Source of the DNA: an uncultured Mediterraneibacter sp.
Lineage (GTDB): Bacteria > Bacillota > Clostridia > Lachnospirales > Lachnospiraceae
DNA length: 49,872 nt
NCBI RefSeq assembly: GCF_944377805.1
Contig: NZ_CALWFZ010000015.1
Coordinates: 1-49,872 of the forward strand
Direction: 5' to 3'
Part shown: positions 42,799-49,872 of the stretch, piece by piece
Numbering within the stretch: position 1 is the stretch's first letter
Layout of the letters: every line of letters starts with the position of its first letter
The notes under the pieces: generated by a model
The model's database searches: none
What the model saw: the letters and a program-made list of their open reading frames with translations, nothing else
Told to the model about the DNA's origin: nothing
Position numbers and translations under genes: made by a program

Positions 42799-43004
42799 CT
42801 ACTTCCCACTCTGAGAGGCCTCGGCAAGCTGACGCCTGAGATGCTCGATCTCTTTGTCCTTCTGAGAAATAATGGTATCTTTCTTTGTCAGTAGTTTCTT
42901 CTGCTCATCGGTATCAGCAGCCTGGGCGGCACGGTGTATGTAATGATCGGGGAACTGGTGGAACTCTTTTGGACTATGCTCATTTTTCGCAAAACATTTG
43001 CCAT
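42799..43004 (-). pseudogene. Small helical protein gene broken by a one-base deletion
   Basis: On the minus strand AAGGAG precedes ATG (43002-43004), which reads MANV and then goes out of frame. The next frame reads FAKNEHSPKEFHQFPDHYIH and continues as a coiled-coil stretch (KKDTIISQKDKEIEHLRRQL) to TAG at 42799. The length, 206 bp, is one short of 69 codons, and the break lies in a T run (GTTTTG, 42990-42995). One added T gives an intact 68-aa protein. Function unknown. The remaining 300 bases to the next gene hold only the promoter at 43219. Confidence 0.6.
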
Positions 43005-43218
43005 AAGCGTTTCTCCTTAGCCTGTAAATCAGTTGTACGAGGGATCATTCGTTACCGGGTAAGCGTTCCGATGCGGAAATACCGAAAATGAAAAGCCTTG
43101 CGGCCTGAAAAGATAAGACAGCCAGAGCGCTGTCGATATCAGTTTTCCTTTTTGTCAGAATAGCAGAGGAGAGGACAAAAGGCAATTGCGAAATTGAAAT
43201 TCAGCATTTTTTTCCAAC

Positions 43219-43247
43219 TTGCTATTTCTCCCGCGTCCTTTTATACT
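43219..43247 (+). promoter_or_regulatory. Promoter of the DUF975-CmpB gene
   Basis: TTGCTA, 17-bp spacer, TATACT, ending 65 bp before ATG 43312. Confidence 0.6.
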
Positions 43248-43311
43248 GTATATGAACGAACAAAGGGGGAAGCGGCAGTTGTATGGGAGCACCTGCCGCA
43301 CATAACAGAAG

Positions 43312-45189
43312 ATGAAAACGAGAAAACAGATAAAACGGCTGGGGAGAAGCTCCCTGAAGAAGCATTATGTGATCTTTGTAGCGGCGTGTCTGATTGCGGC
43401 GTTTCTGGCGTCGGAGTTCAGGAGTTCCCTTAACTTTTCTTCCGCGCGGTCTTATCCAATTTCTTACGATGGCGTGGAGAGCAGCCTGAACGGGGACGGC
43501 ACTTATACAGTGAAGACGCATGTGAGCAGCGTCAGCTGGGAGGACACTCTGTGGGTAATTATTGAGGACAATATGCAGGCCGGGAAAGAGATGTCTGAAG
43601 AGATTAAGGACAACGCGATCGAGCGCTCCCGGACAGGGAATCCGATGTTTGGCAGAACGAGGGGAGTGTTTTCCAGCATTGTGAACCAGGTAACTTCCGG
43701 TTCTATTATTGTGACAGCGGCTACGGCAATCGGTTCGATCACCGGCTCGGATAACCTTGGTATTCTGATTCTCATTATAATCGGAGCTCTGGGAATGTTT
43801 CTGTTCTGGTTCCTGATACAGAACGTTTTTCCCGTGGTGATCAGGAGAGTCTTTCTGGAGGGAATGATCTACGACCGTGTTACGCCTCAGCGATTTGTAT
43901 TTCTGCTGCGTATTAAGAAGTGGCTGAAAGCGTCGTGGATTATGTTTGTGAAATACATATATTATTCGCTCTGGTGCCTTACCATAGCTGGTATAGTGGT
44001 GAAGCGTTATTCCTACTATCTAGTGCCGTATATTGCCGCGGAGAACCCGGACATGTCCGCAAGACAGGCGATTACGCTGTCCAGGCGGATGATGAAAGGA
44101 CATAAGTGGCAGTGCTTTATGTTTGAGATTTCATTTCTCGGGTGGGAGATCCTCGGAGCGCTCACAATGGGGATTTTCAATATCTTATATACGAATCCCT
44201 ATAAGATCGCGTCTTTTACCCGGTATTATGCCGAATTAAGGGCAGAAGCGCTTGAGAAACATATCCCGGGAGCGGAGCTTCTGTATGATACCTACCTCTA
44301 TGAAAAGGCGGATTCCTATGTGATCGCGGCGAAATACGCAGATGTGATTGAAGTGATGGAGACGCCGGATGATTCAGAGGAAAGCCTGACCGGATGGCGC
44401 GGATTTGTGGCGCGGAACTTCGGCGTCCTTCTTCTGCGAAGGGAGCAGGAGCGCAGATACGAGGAACATCAGGCAGAGTATGTGCGCGTCCACACGATGA
44501 TCGACGATGTGGAGAGGGAGGCGTACCCGGTTCGACTTTATCCGATTCCGGAAGAGGAGCGGCGCAAACTGGTACAGTCACTAAACTACATGCGCCATTA
44601 TTCTGTCTGGTCGCTGATTACGATATTTTTGGGTATGTCTTTTTTTGGATGGATCTGGGAAGTGGGAATGCATCTGGTCTCTTATGGGGAGTTCGTCAAC
44701 CGGGGAGCGCTTCACGGCCCCTGGCTTCCGATCTATGGCACCGGCGCCGTGCTCATACTGACCGTGCTGAACCGGTTCCGTAAGAACCCGGCGCTGGAAT
44801 TTGGCGCAACGATTGTACTCTGTGGATTTCTTGAGTATATGACTTCCCTTGTGATGGAGATCGCCACCGGAGGTAAGAAATGGTGGGACTACAGTGGATA
44901 TTTCCTGAATCTTAACGGGAGGATCTGCGCCGAGGGACTGCTCGTGTTTGGAATCGGAGGTCTGGTGATCGTCTATGTGATCGCACCGATGATCGACGAT
45001 CTTGTCTGCCGGATGAATGAGAGGAAAGTTATGGCTGTCTGCTCTGTTATTATGGTGGTCTTCCTTGCCGATACGGTGTATTCGCAGTTTCATCCCAATG
45101 AGGGAAAAGGAGTTACGGATATAGAGGAGAGCGTCTCGTTGCCACATCCTGAAACCGGAAATAGTCCGGGCGGTGGCGCGACTGTGTAA
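43312..45189 (+). CDS. Multi-span membrane protein: DUF975 fused to CmpB-type permease domain
   Basis: 625 aa. The N-terminal ~330 residues match DUF975 character (MKTRKQIKRLGRSSLKKHY, membrane spans, the segment ARQAITLSRRMMKGHKW). A charged linker follows, and the last ~200 residues look like the putative ABC transporter permease CmpB domain (FFGWIWEVGMHLVSYGEF, VNRGALHGPWLPIYGTGAV, WWDYSGYFLNLNGRIC). Function unknown in both families. The ribosome site is weak (CAGAAG). The C-terminus overlaps the convergent treR gene by 77 bp. Confidence 0.78.
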   Translation: MKTRKQIKRLGRSSLKKHYVIFVAACLIAAFLASEFRSSLNFSSARSYPISYDGVESSLNGDGTYTVKTHVSSVSWEDTLWVIIEDNMQAGKEMSEEIKDNAIERSRTGNPMFGRTRGVFSSIVNQVTSGSIIVTAATAIGSITGSDNLGILILIIIGALGMFLFWFLIQNVFPVVIRRVFLEGMIYDRVTPQRFVFLLRIKKWLKASWIMFVKYIYYSLWCLTIAGIVVKRYSYYLVPYIAAENPDMSARQAITLSRRMMKGHKWQCFMFEISFLGWEILGALTMGIFNILYTNPYKIASFTRYYAELRAEALEKHIPGAELLYDTYLYEKADSYVIAAKYADVIEVMETPDDSEESLTGWRGFVARNFGVLLLRREQERRYEEHQAEYVRVHTMIDDVEREAYPVRLYPIPEEERRKLVQSLNYMRHYSVWSLITIFLGMSFFGWIWEVGMHLVSYGEFVNRGALHGPWLPIYGTGAVLILTVLNRFRKNPALEFGATIVLCGFLEYMTSLVMEIATGGKKWWDYSGYFLNLNGRICAEGLLVFGIGGLVIVYVIAPMIDDLVCRMNERKVMAVCSVIMVVFLADTVYSQFHPNEGKGVTDIEESVSLPHPETGNSPGGGATV

Positions 45190-45847
45190 ATTCAAACTGT
45201 ATGCCGTTGTCATCAAACGTCTGACTGGTGATAACGGCCATACAGTTATAGTCTTTCATATCGATATATTTCTCATCAATCTGAGTCACACGTTCTACGG
45301 TGAGCGTCCGTTTGCTCGTCGCAATCGTTATACCGAGTTCCCCCTCGAGATAATCGTATACAGACTGGCTTGCGATCTGCGGTGTCAGCCCTCTGACCCG
45401 CTCTTTCAGAAAATAATTGTGATCCAGGATCAGGGGCCTGCCATCCAGTGACCGGAGACGCTGCAGGTAATAGAGTTTTGATCCTGCTCTGAATCCGGTC
45501 TTTTTTTCTATTTTCCCGTCTGCTGTGAGCTCGGTGAAGAGAATTACTTCTGTATGTGCCTGGCGGTGGTTGCGCTCTGCGGACTCTTTGAATGTCTCGA
45601 TGCCGCCCACGGTAAATGACGTCTGCTCGATGGGCTGAAAGATATTCCGGACGCCTTTTCCATGCATGGGCTGGACATATCCGTCGGACGTGAGTTCGGC
45701 GAGAGCCCGCCGGACGGTGTTACGCGAGCAGTCGTACGCTGATACCAGAGCGTGCTCTGACGGCAGCATCTCCTGGTACGCGTAGTATTCTGTCTCGATT
45801 TTTTCTTTTAAATCCCTGTAAATATGGTCGTATTTTGCTTTTGGCAT
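45113..45847 (-). CDS. treR: GntR-family trehalose operon repressor
   Basis: 244 aa: N-terminal winged helix (LPSEHALVSAYDCSRNTVRRALAEL) and a UTRA ligand domain. TreR represses tre genes and is released by trehalose-6-phosphate. It is divergent from treP-treC, with three TGTTTAAACA-like operators between. Its C-terminus overlaps the convergent DUF975 gene. Confidence 0.92.
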   Translation of the reverse strand: MPKAKYDHIYRDLKEKIETEYYAYQEMLPSEHALVSAYDCSRNTVRRALAELTSDGYVQPMHGKGVRNIFQPIEQTSFTVGGIETFKESAERNHRQAHTEVILFTELTADGKIEKKTGFRAGSKLYYLQRLRSLDGRPLILDHNYFLKERVRGLTPQIASQSVYDYLEGELGITIATSKRTLTVERVTQIDEKYIDMKDYNCMAVITSQTFDDNGIQFEFTQSRHRPDYFRFQDVATRRSPLYP

Positions 45848-45886
45848 AGAGTCACTTCATCCCCTCTGTCTTGTCTGAACATCTGA

Positions 45887-45931
45887 TTGTTTAAACAACT
45901 CTATTATAAAAATCCATTTTCTTAAAATCAA
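45887..45931 (-). promoter_or_regulatory. treR promoter and autoregulatory operator
   Basis: On the minus strand TTGATT (45926-45931), 17-bp spacer, TATAAT (45903-45908). The perfect palindrome TTGTTTAAACAA (45887-45898) lies just downstream, over the start site. Confidence 0.82.
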
Positions 45932-45975
45932 GCGAAAAATCTATGTTATCGGGAACAATATTTTTGAGAACCGGA

Positions 45976-46020
45976 TTGACATGTTTAAACAAGCGTGCTA
46001 TATTCGAGATGTTCAAACAA
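45976..46020 (+). promoter_or_regulatory. trePC promoter with two TreR operators
   Basis: TTGACA (45976-45981), 17-bp spacer, TATATT (45999-46004). TGTTTAAACA fills the spacer (45982-45991), and TGTTCAAACA lies at 46010-46019, so repressor would block polymerase in two ways. Confidence 0.88.
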
Positions 46021-46057
46021 GTTTGCGAAACGATTATGAAAGAGAGGAAGAGATGCG

Positions 46058-48025
46058 ATGGGAAAGTATGATAATGATGTAAAACGTCTGCTTGAACTCG
46101 TCGGGGGCAAGGGGAATATCCAGGCTGTCTCCCACTGTATGACAAGGATGAGGTTCGTGCTCACCGATCCGAAGAAGGCGGATGAAAAGGCGATCGAGGA
46201 GCTGCCCAGCGTAAAGGGAACATTTACCCAGGCAGGGCAGTACCAGGTCATCATAGGGAATGATGTGTCTGTGTTTTACAATGAGTTTACCGCCTACGCG
46301 GGAATCGAGGGCGTGAGCAAGGACGCGGTCAAAGCAGCGGCCAAGACGAATCAGAATATTGCCCAGAAGATTATGGGAACGCTGGGCGAGATTTTTGCGC
46401 CCCTGATTCCGGCTCTGATCTGCGGCGGTCTTGTGCTCGGATTTCGGAATATAATCGGTGAGATTAATTTTTTTGACAACGGTACGCAGAGTCTTGCGGA
46501 TATTTCCCAGTTCTGGTCGGGCATGTACAATTTCCTGTGGCTGATCGGCGAGGCGGTATTCCACCTGTTGCCGGTGGGCATCGTCTGGTCTATTACAAAG
46601 AAGATGGGAACAACGCAGATCCTCGGTATTATTCTTGGCCTGACGCTTGTATCTTCCCAGCTTCTCAACGGCTTTAGTGTGGCTGATACTCCTGCCTCTG
46701 AGATTCCGGTGTGGGATTTCGGATTTGCCAGGGTGCAGATGATCGGCTATCAGGGGCAGGTCATTGCGGCGATGATGGCAGGCTTTGTCCTTGTGTACCT
46801 TGAAAAATTTTTCAAGAAGATATGCCCGGAAGTTATCAGTATGATCGTTGTTCCGTTCTGCTCTCTTGTTCCGGCGGTGATCATCGCTCATACGATCGTG
46901 GGGCCGATTGGCTGGACGATCGGAAATGCCATCGGCGACGTGGTATATGCGGGTCTTACATCAGATTTCAGATTTCTGTTCGCGGCAGTGTTCGGCCTTT
47001 TGTATGCTCCGCTTGTTATGACCGGCCTGCACCATATGACCAACGCGATTGATTCACAGCTTCTCAACACCCCGGCCCAAAGTACGATTCTGTGGCCGAT
47101 GATCGCTCTGTCCAATATCGCTCAGGGATCGAGTGTCCTGGCGATGAGTGTCCTTCAGAAGAAGAACGAGCGGGCCCAGCAGGTCAATGTACCGGCATGT
47201 ATCTCGTGCTATCTCGGCGTTACGGAACCGGCCCTGTTCGGCGTTAACCTGAAATATGTATTTCCACTTGTGTGCGGTATGATCGGTTCCTGCGCCGCAG
47301 CGATGATCTCTGTGGGATTTGGTGTTGAGGCTCTTAGCATCGGCGTGGGCGGTCTTCCGGGGATCCTCTCCATCAAGCCGGAATACTGGCTGATTTTCCT
47401 TCTGGCTATGGCAGTGGCGATTGTTGTTCCTTTTACGCTGACATTTATTGTAGGAAAAATCAGACTTTCGGGAGAAGACAGATTCGGGAAAGAGAACGCT
47501 GCTCCGGCTGTTGAGACAGACGCCGCTGTTTCTGCTAAAGAGGGTGACGCGGCAGTTTCCGGGGAGCGTGTGAAAGAATTAAAATCCATTCTGGACGGAA
47601 AAGTTATCCCTATTGATCAGGTACAGGACGAGGTGTTCTCCCAGAAGATCATGGGGGACGGCGTTGCCATCGAACCTTCAAACACGGTAGTGACGGCTCC
47701 GGCAGACTGTGATGTAACGGTTGTTATGGCAGATACGGGCCATGCCTGCGGCCTGACGCTGGCAAATGGTCTGGAACTTCTGATTCATGTGGGCGTAGAT
47801 ACTGTAGATATGGGAGGAGACGGATTCCATCTCCTCGTGAAAGAAGGGGATCATGTGAAGGCGGGGCAGCCTCTCATTGAGTTTGATCCCGAGAAGATCA
47901 GGGCAGCAGGCCATCCGTGTACAACGATGCTGATCGTGACGGCGGAGGGAAGCGCTTCCGGAATCACGATGCACTCCGGTATGGACGCAGAGGCAGGCAG
48001 TACGACCGTGATTTCGTGGGAGTAA
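46058..48025 (+). CDS. treP: Trehalose-specific PTS enzyme IIBCA
   Basis: 655 aa. The EIIB domain comes first with the phosphocysteine C27 in SHCMTRMRF, then a membrane EIIC domain (about 105-470), then a glucose-type EIIA domain with the phosphohistidine near residue 577 in LLIHVGVDTV. It imports trehalose and delivers trehalose-6-phosphate. Having its own EIIA makes it independent of a separate Crr protein. GAGAGGAAGAG precedes ATG 46058. treC follows 47 bp later. Confidence 0.95.
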   Translation: MGKYDNDVKRLLELVGGKGNIQAVSHCMTRMRFVLTDPKKADEKAIEELPSVKGTFTQAGQYQVIIGNDVSVFYNEFTAYAGIEGVSKDAVKAAAKTNQNIAQKIMGTLGEIFAPLIPALICGGLVLGFRNIIGEINFFDNGTQSLADISQFWSGMYNFLWLIGEAVFHLLPVGIVWSITKKMGTTQILGIILGLTLVSSQLLNGFSVADTPASEIPVWDFGFARVQMIGYQGQVIAAMMAGFVLVYLEKFFKKICPEVISMIVVPFCSLVPAVIIAHTIVGPIGWTIGNAIGDVVYAGLTSDFRFLFAAVFGLLYAPLVMTGLHHMTNAIDSQLLNTPAQSTILWPMIALSNIAQGSSVLAMSVLQKKNERAQQVNVPACISCYLGVTEPALFGVNLKYVFPLVCGMIGSCAAAMISVGFGVEALSIGVGGLPGILSIKPEYWLIFLLAMAVAIVVPFTLTFIVGKIRLSGEDRFGKENAAPAVETDAAVSAKEGDAAVSGERVKELKSILDGKVIPIDQVQDEVFSQKIMGDGVAIEPSNTVVTAPADCDVTVVMADTGHACGLTLANGLELLIHVGVDTVDMGGDGFHLLVKEGDHVKAGQPLIEFDPEKIRAAGHPCTTMLIVTAEGSASGITMHSGMDAEAGSTTVISWE

Positions 48026-48072
48026 TCTTATCAATGACTGATATATAAAAAGAAAGGACAGGAGTAAAAGGC

Positions 48073-49734
48073 ATGAGAAAAGATTTCCGAAAGAGCACAG
48101 TCTATCAGATTTATCCGAAGTCTTTCTGCGATACGAACGGAGACGGACTTGGGGATCTCCGGGGCGTTACTTCAAAACTCGATTACATCAAAGAACTGGG
48201 CGTCGACTATATCTGGATTACCCCCTTCTTTGTATCCCCGCAGAATGACAACGGGTATGATGTGGAGGACTATTACAATATTGATCCGGCGTATGGAACG
48301 ATGGAAGATGTGGAAGAGCTGATCCGCGAGGCGGATAAACGCGGGATTGGCCTGATGTTTGACATGGTGTTCAACCATGTCTCCACACGACATGAGTGGT
48401 TTGTAAAAGCGATGGAAGGAGATCCGTACTACAAGGATTTCTTCATTTTCCGCAAGGGAAAGCCGGACGGAAGCGCTCCTACCAACTGGGAGAGTAAGTT
48501 CGGAGGAAACGCATGGGAGTATGTGGAAAAGTTTGATGAATATTATCTCCACCTGTTTGATGTGACTCAGGCGGATCTGAACTGGGAGAATGAAAATGTC
48601 AGAAAGGAAGTACAGAAGATACTCAGATTCTGGATGGAGAAAGGCGTCAGAGGATTCCGCTTCGACGTAATCAACCTGATCAGTAAAGCGTGCTTTGAGG
48701 ACGACGATACAGGCGACGGGCGCAGATTCTACACGGACGGCCCGAAGATCCATCAGTATTTAAAAGAGATGCACGACGCAACGTTTGGAAATGACGAAGG
48801 CATTGTGACAGTTGGAGAGATGTCCAGTACAACGATCGAGAACTGCTATAAGTATGCGGGCCGCGATACCGGAGAGCTGTCTATGGTATTCAGTTTCCAC
48901 CATCTGAAGGTGGATTTCATGGGAAATGAGAAATGGGTGCTTGTTCCGGCTGATTTCCAGAAACTTAAAGACATCATTTTCGAGTGGCAGACGAAGATGG
49001 CGGAGCATAACGCCTGGAACGCCGTGTTCTGGTGCAACCACGATCAGCCCCGGGTTGTTTCCCGTTTCGGAGATGAGGGGGAATACTGGAAGGAATCTGC
49101 CAAGATGCTTGGAACGGTCATCCACTGTCTGCGCGGCACGCCCTATGTGTATCAGGGTGAGGAAATCGGCATGACAAACACGGATTTCACAGACATTTCC
49201 CAGTTTAAAGACGTGGAGAGTCTGAATCATTATCAGATCCTTCAGGATAAAGGTCTCTCCGCATCCGACGCGCTGCGTATCATTCAGGTGCATTCCCGTG
49301 ATAACGGGCGTACACCAATGCAGTGGGATGATACGAAGTACGCGGGATTTGCGTCTGATGACAGCAGAGAACCGTGGATTGCAGTCAACGGCAATCATAC
49401 GAGAATCAATGCAAAAGACCAGCTCCAGGATCAGGATTCGATCTTTCATTATTATCAGAAACTTATCGCTCTCAGGAAAGAGCTGGATGTGATCGCTTAC
49501 GGAGATATAGAGCCTCTCGCTCAGAAAGATCCGGCTGTTTTCGCATACCGGAGAAGCTATGACGGCCATGAGCTGATCGTGGCAGCCAACTTCTATGGGA
49601 AAGAATATCAGTGGAAGAGCGCGCCGGATCTGAACGGATATTCCCGGATACTCGGGAATTATGAAGACTCACAGATCACCGGAGACGGCAGCATAAGCAT
49701 GAAGCCGTATGAGGCGGTGGTGTGGTATCGCTGA
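48073..49734 (+). CDS. treC: Alpha,alpha-phosphotrehalase (GH13)
   Basis: 553 aa cytoplasmic glycosidase that splits trehalose-6-phosphate into glucose and glucose-6-phosphate. GH13 marks are DMVFNHVST, the nucleophile Asp in GFRFDVINLISK (about residue 200), the acid Glu in TVGEMSS (about 251) and WCNHDQPR. Length is normal. The ribosome site is AGGAG. It completes the tre operon and ends at a strong terminator. Confidence 0.95.
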   Translation: MRKDFRKSTVYQIYPKSFCDTNGDGLGDLRGVTSKLDYIKELGVDYIWITPFFVSPQNDNGYDVEDYYNIDPAYGTMEDVEELIREADKRGIGLMFDMVFNHVSTRHEWFVKAMEGDPYYKDFFIFRKGKPDGSAPTNWESKFGGNAWEYVEKFDEYYLHLFDVTQADLNWENENVRKEVQKILRFWMEKGVRGFRFDVINLISKACFEDDDTGDGRRFYTDGPKIHQYLKEMHDATFGNDEGIVTVGEMSSTTIENCYKYAGRDTGELSMVFSFHHLKVDFMGNEKWVLVPADFQKLKDIIFEWQTKMAEHNAWNAVFWCNHDQPRVVSRFGDEGEYWKESAKMLGTVIHCLRGTPYVYQGEEIGMTNTDFTDISQFKDVESLNHYQILQDKGLSASDALRIIQVHSRDNGRTPMQWDDTKYAGFASDDSREPWIAVNGNHTRINAKDQLQDQDSIFHYYQKLIALRKELDVIAYGDIEPLAQKDPAVFAYRRSYDGHELIVAANFYGKEYQWKSAPDLNGYSRILGNYEDSQITGDGSISMKPYEAVVWYR

Positions 49735-49762
49735 TCATTGTCTATAACTGCCAACTGATTTT

Positions 49763-49796
49763 ACATAACCCCGGAGTATTCGCTCCGGGGTTATGT
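49763..49796 (+). terminator. Terminator after treC
   Basis: A perfect 14-bp stem, ACATAACCCCGGAG with CTCCGGGGTTATGT, around TATTCG. Little T run follows. A second hairpin, GGTGTTGGAGC/GCTCCAGCACC (49815-49839), followed by CTCTTTTT, would finish termination. Confidence 0.85.
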
Positions 49797-49814
49797 CAGA
49801 CTGTAGACAAAGTT

Positions 49815-49848
49815 GGTGTTGGAGCCTAGCTCCAGCACCACTCTTTTT
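49815..49848 (+). terminator. Second terminator hairpin
   Basis: GGTGTTGGAGC pairs with GCTCCAGCACC around CTA, with one G-T pair, followed by five T within ten bases. Confidence 0.7.
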
Positions 49849-49872
49849 GCCAAAATACAAACACCCATATTT

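Overview
The window reads as chromosomal DNA of a spore-forming, Gram-positive Clostridia member, most likely a gut Lachnospiraceae. Supporting signs are spore-maturation genes spmA and spmB, the Bacillota housekeeping run (Orn/Lys/Arg decarboxylase, guanylate kinase-like, holB, ricT, trmN6, rsmI), strong GGAGG ribosome sites, 17-bp-spaced sigma-A promoters and a tre operon encoding a phosphotransferase system. The species cannot be named from sequence alone.

Layout. 1-800: a tRNA cluster (Tyr partial, Thr, fMet, Phe, Lys) with three 87-bp tRNA-Thr-derived tandem repeats directly before tRNA-Thr, closed by a terminator. 900-6850: a small minus-strand gene and the housekeeping run. 6830-10590: an unusual ABC ATPase, spmB (minus), a DUF885 lipoprotein and spmA (plus). 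10.6-12.4 kb: an AT-rich ATPase plus small-protein pair that looks like a defence module.

12.5-32.4 kb is the most striking part: two paralogous cassettes for a surface structure, head to tail. Each encodes a very large secreted modular protein, a ~100-aa protein with a KTGD motif and C-terminal membrane segment, a ~190-200-aa secreted pilin-like subunit, two single-span membrane proteins with a conserved extracellular domain, and a lipoprotein. Two Rrf2-family regulators and a PepSY protein lie between them. The layout resembles the WxL/Csc surface clusters of lactic acid bacteria, but I see no WxL motif. The second large gene is split by a frameshift. A third unit at 39.4-42.7 kb (Rrf2, coiled-coil protein, signal peptidase I, GH73/M23 wall hydrolase) carries the same putative operator, ACCTAnnnGGT, just downstream of its promoter. 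The three units are therefore probably one regulon for making, exporting and fitting a surface polymer into the wall.

Between these units lie tRNA-Glu and tRNA-Cys, a TetR repressor with an apparent ATA start codon, a heterodimeric ABC exporter, and a restriction-modification pair whose endonuclease is frameshifted. After the third unit come a frameshifted small gene, a DUF975-CmpB membrane protein, and a complete trehalose operon (treR divergent from treP-treC) with palindromic TGTTTAAACA operators. Function calls for the surface cassettes are inference from architecture. No homology search could be run.
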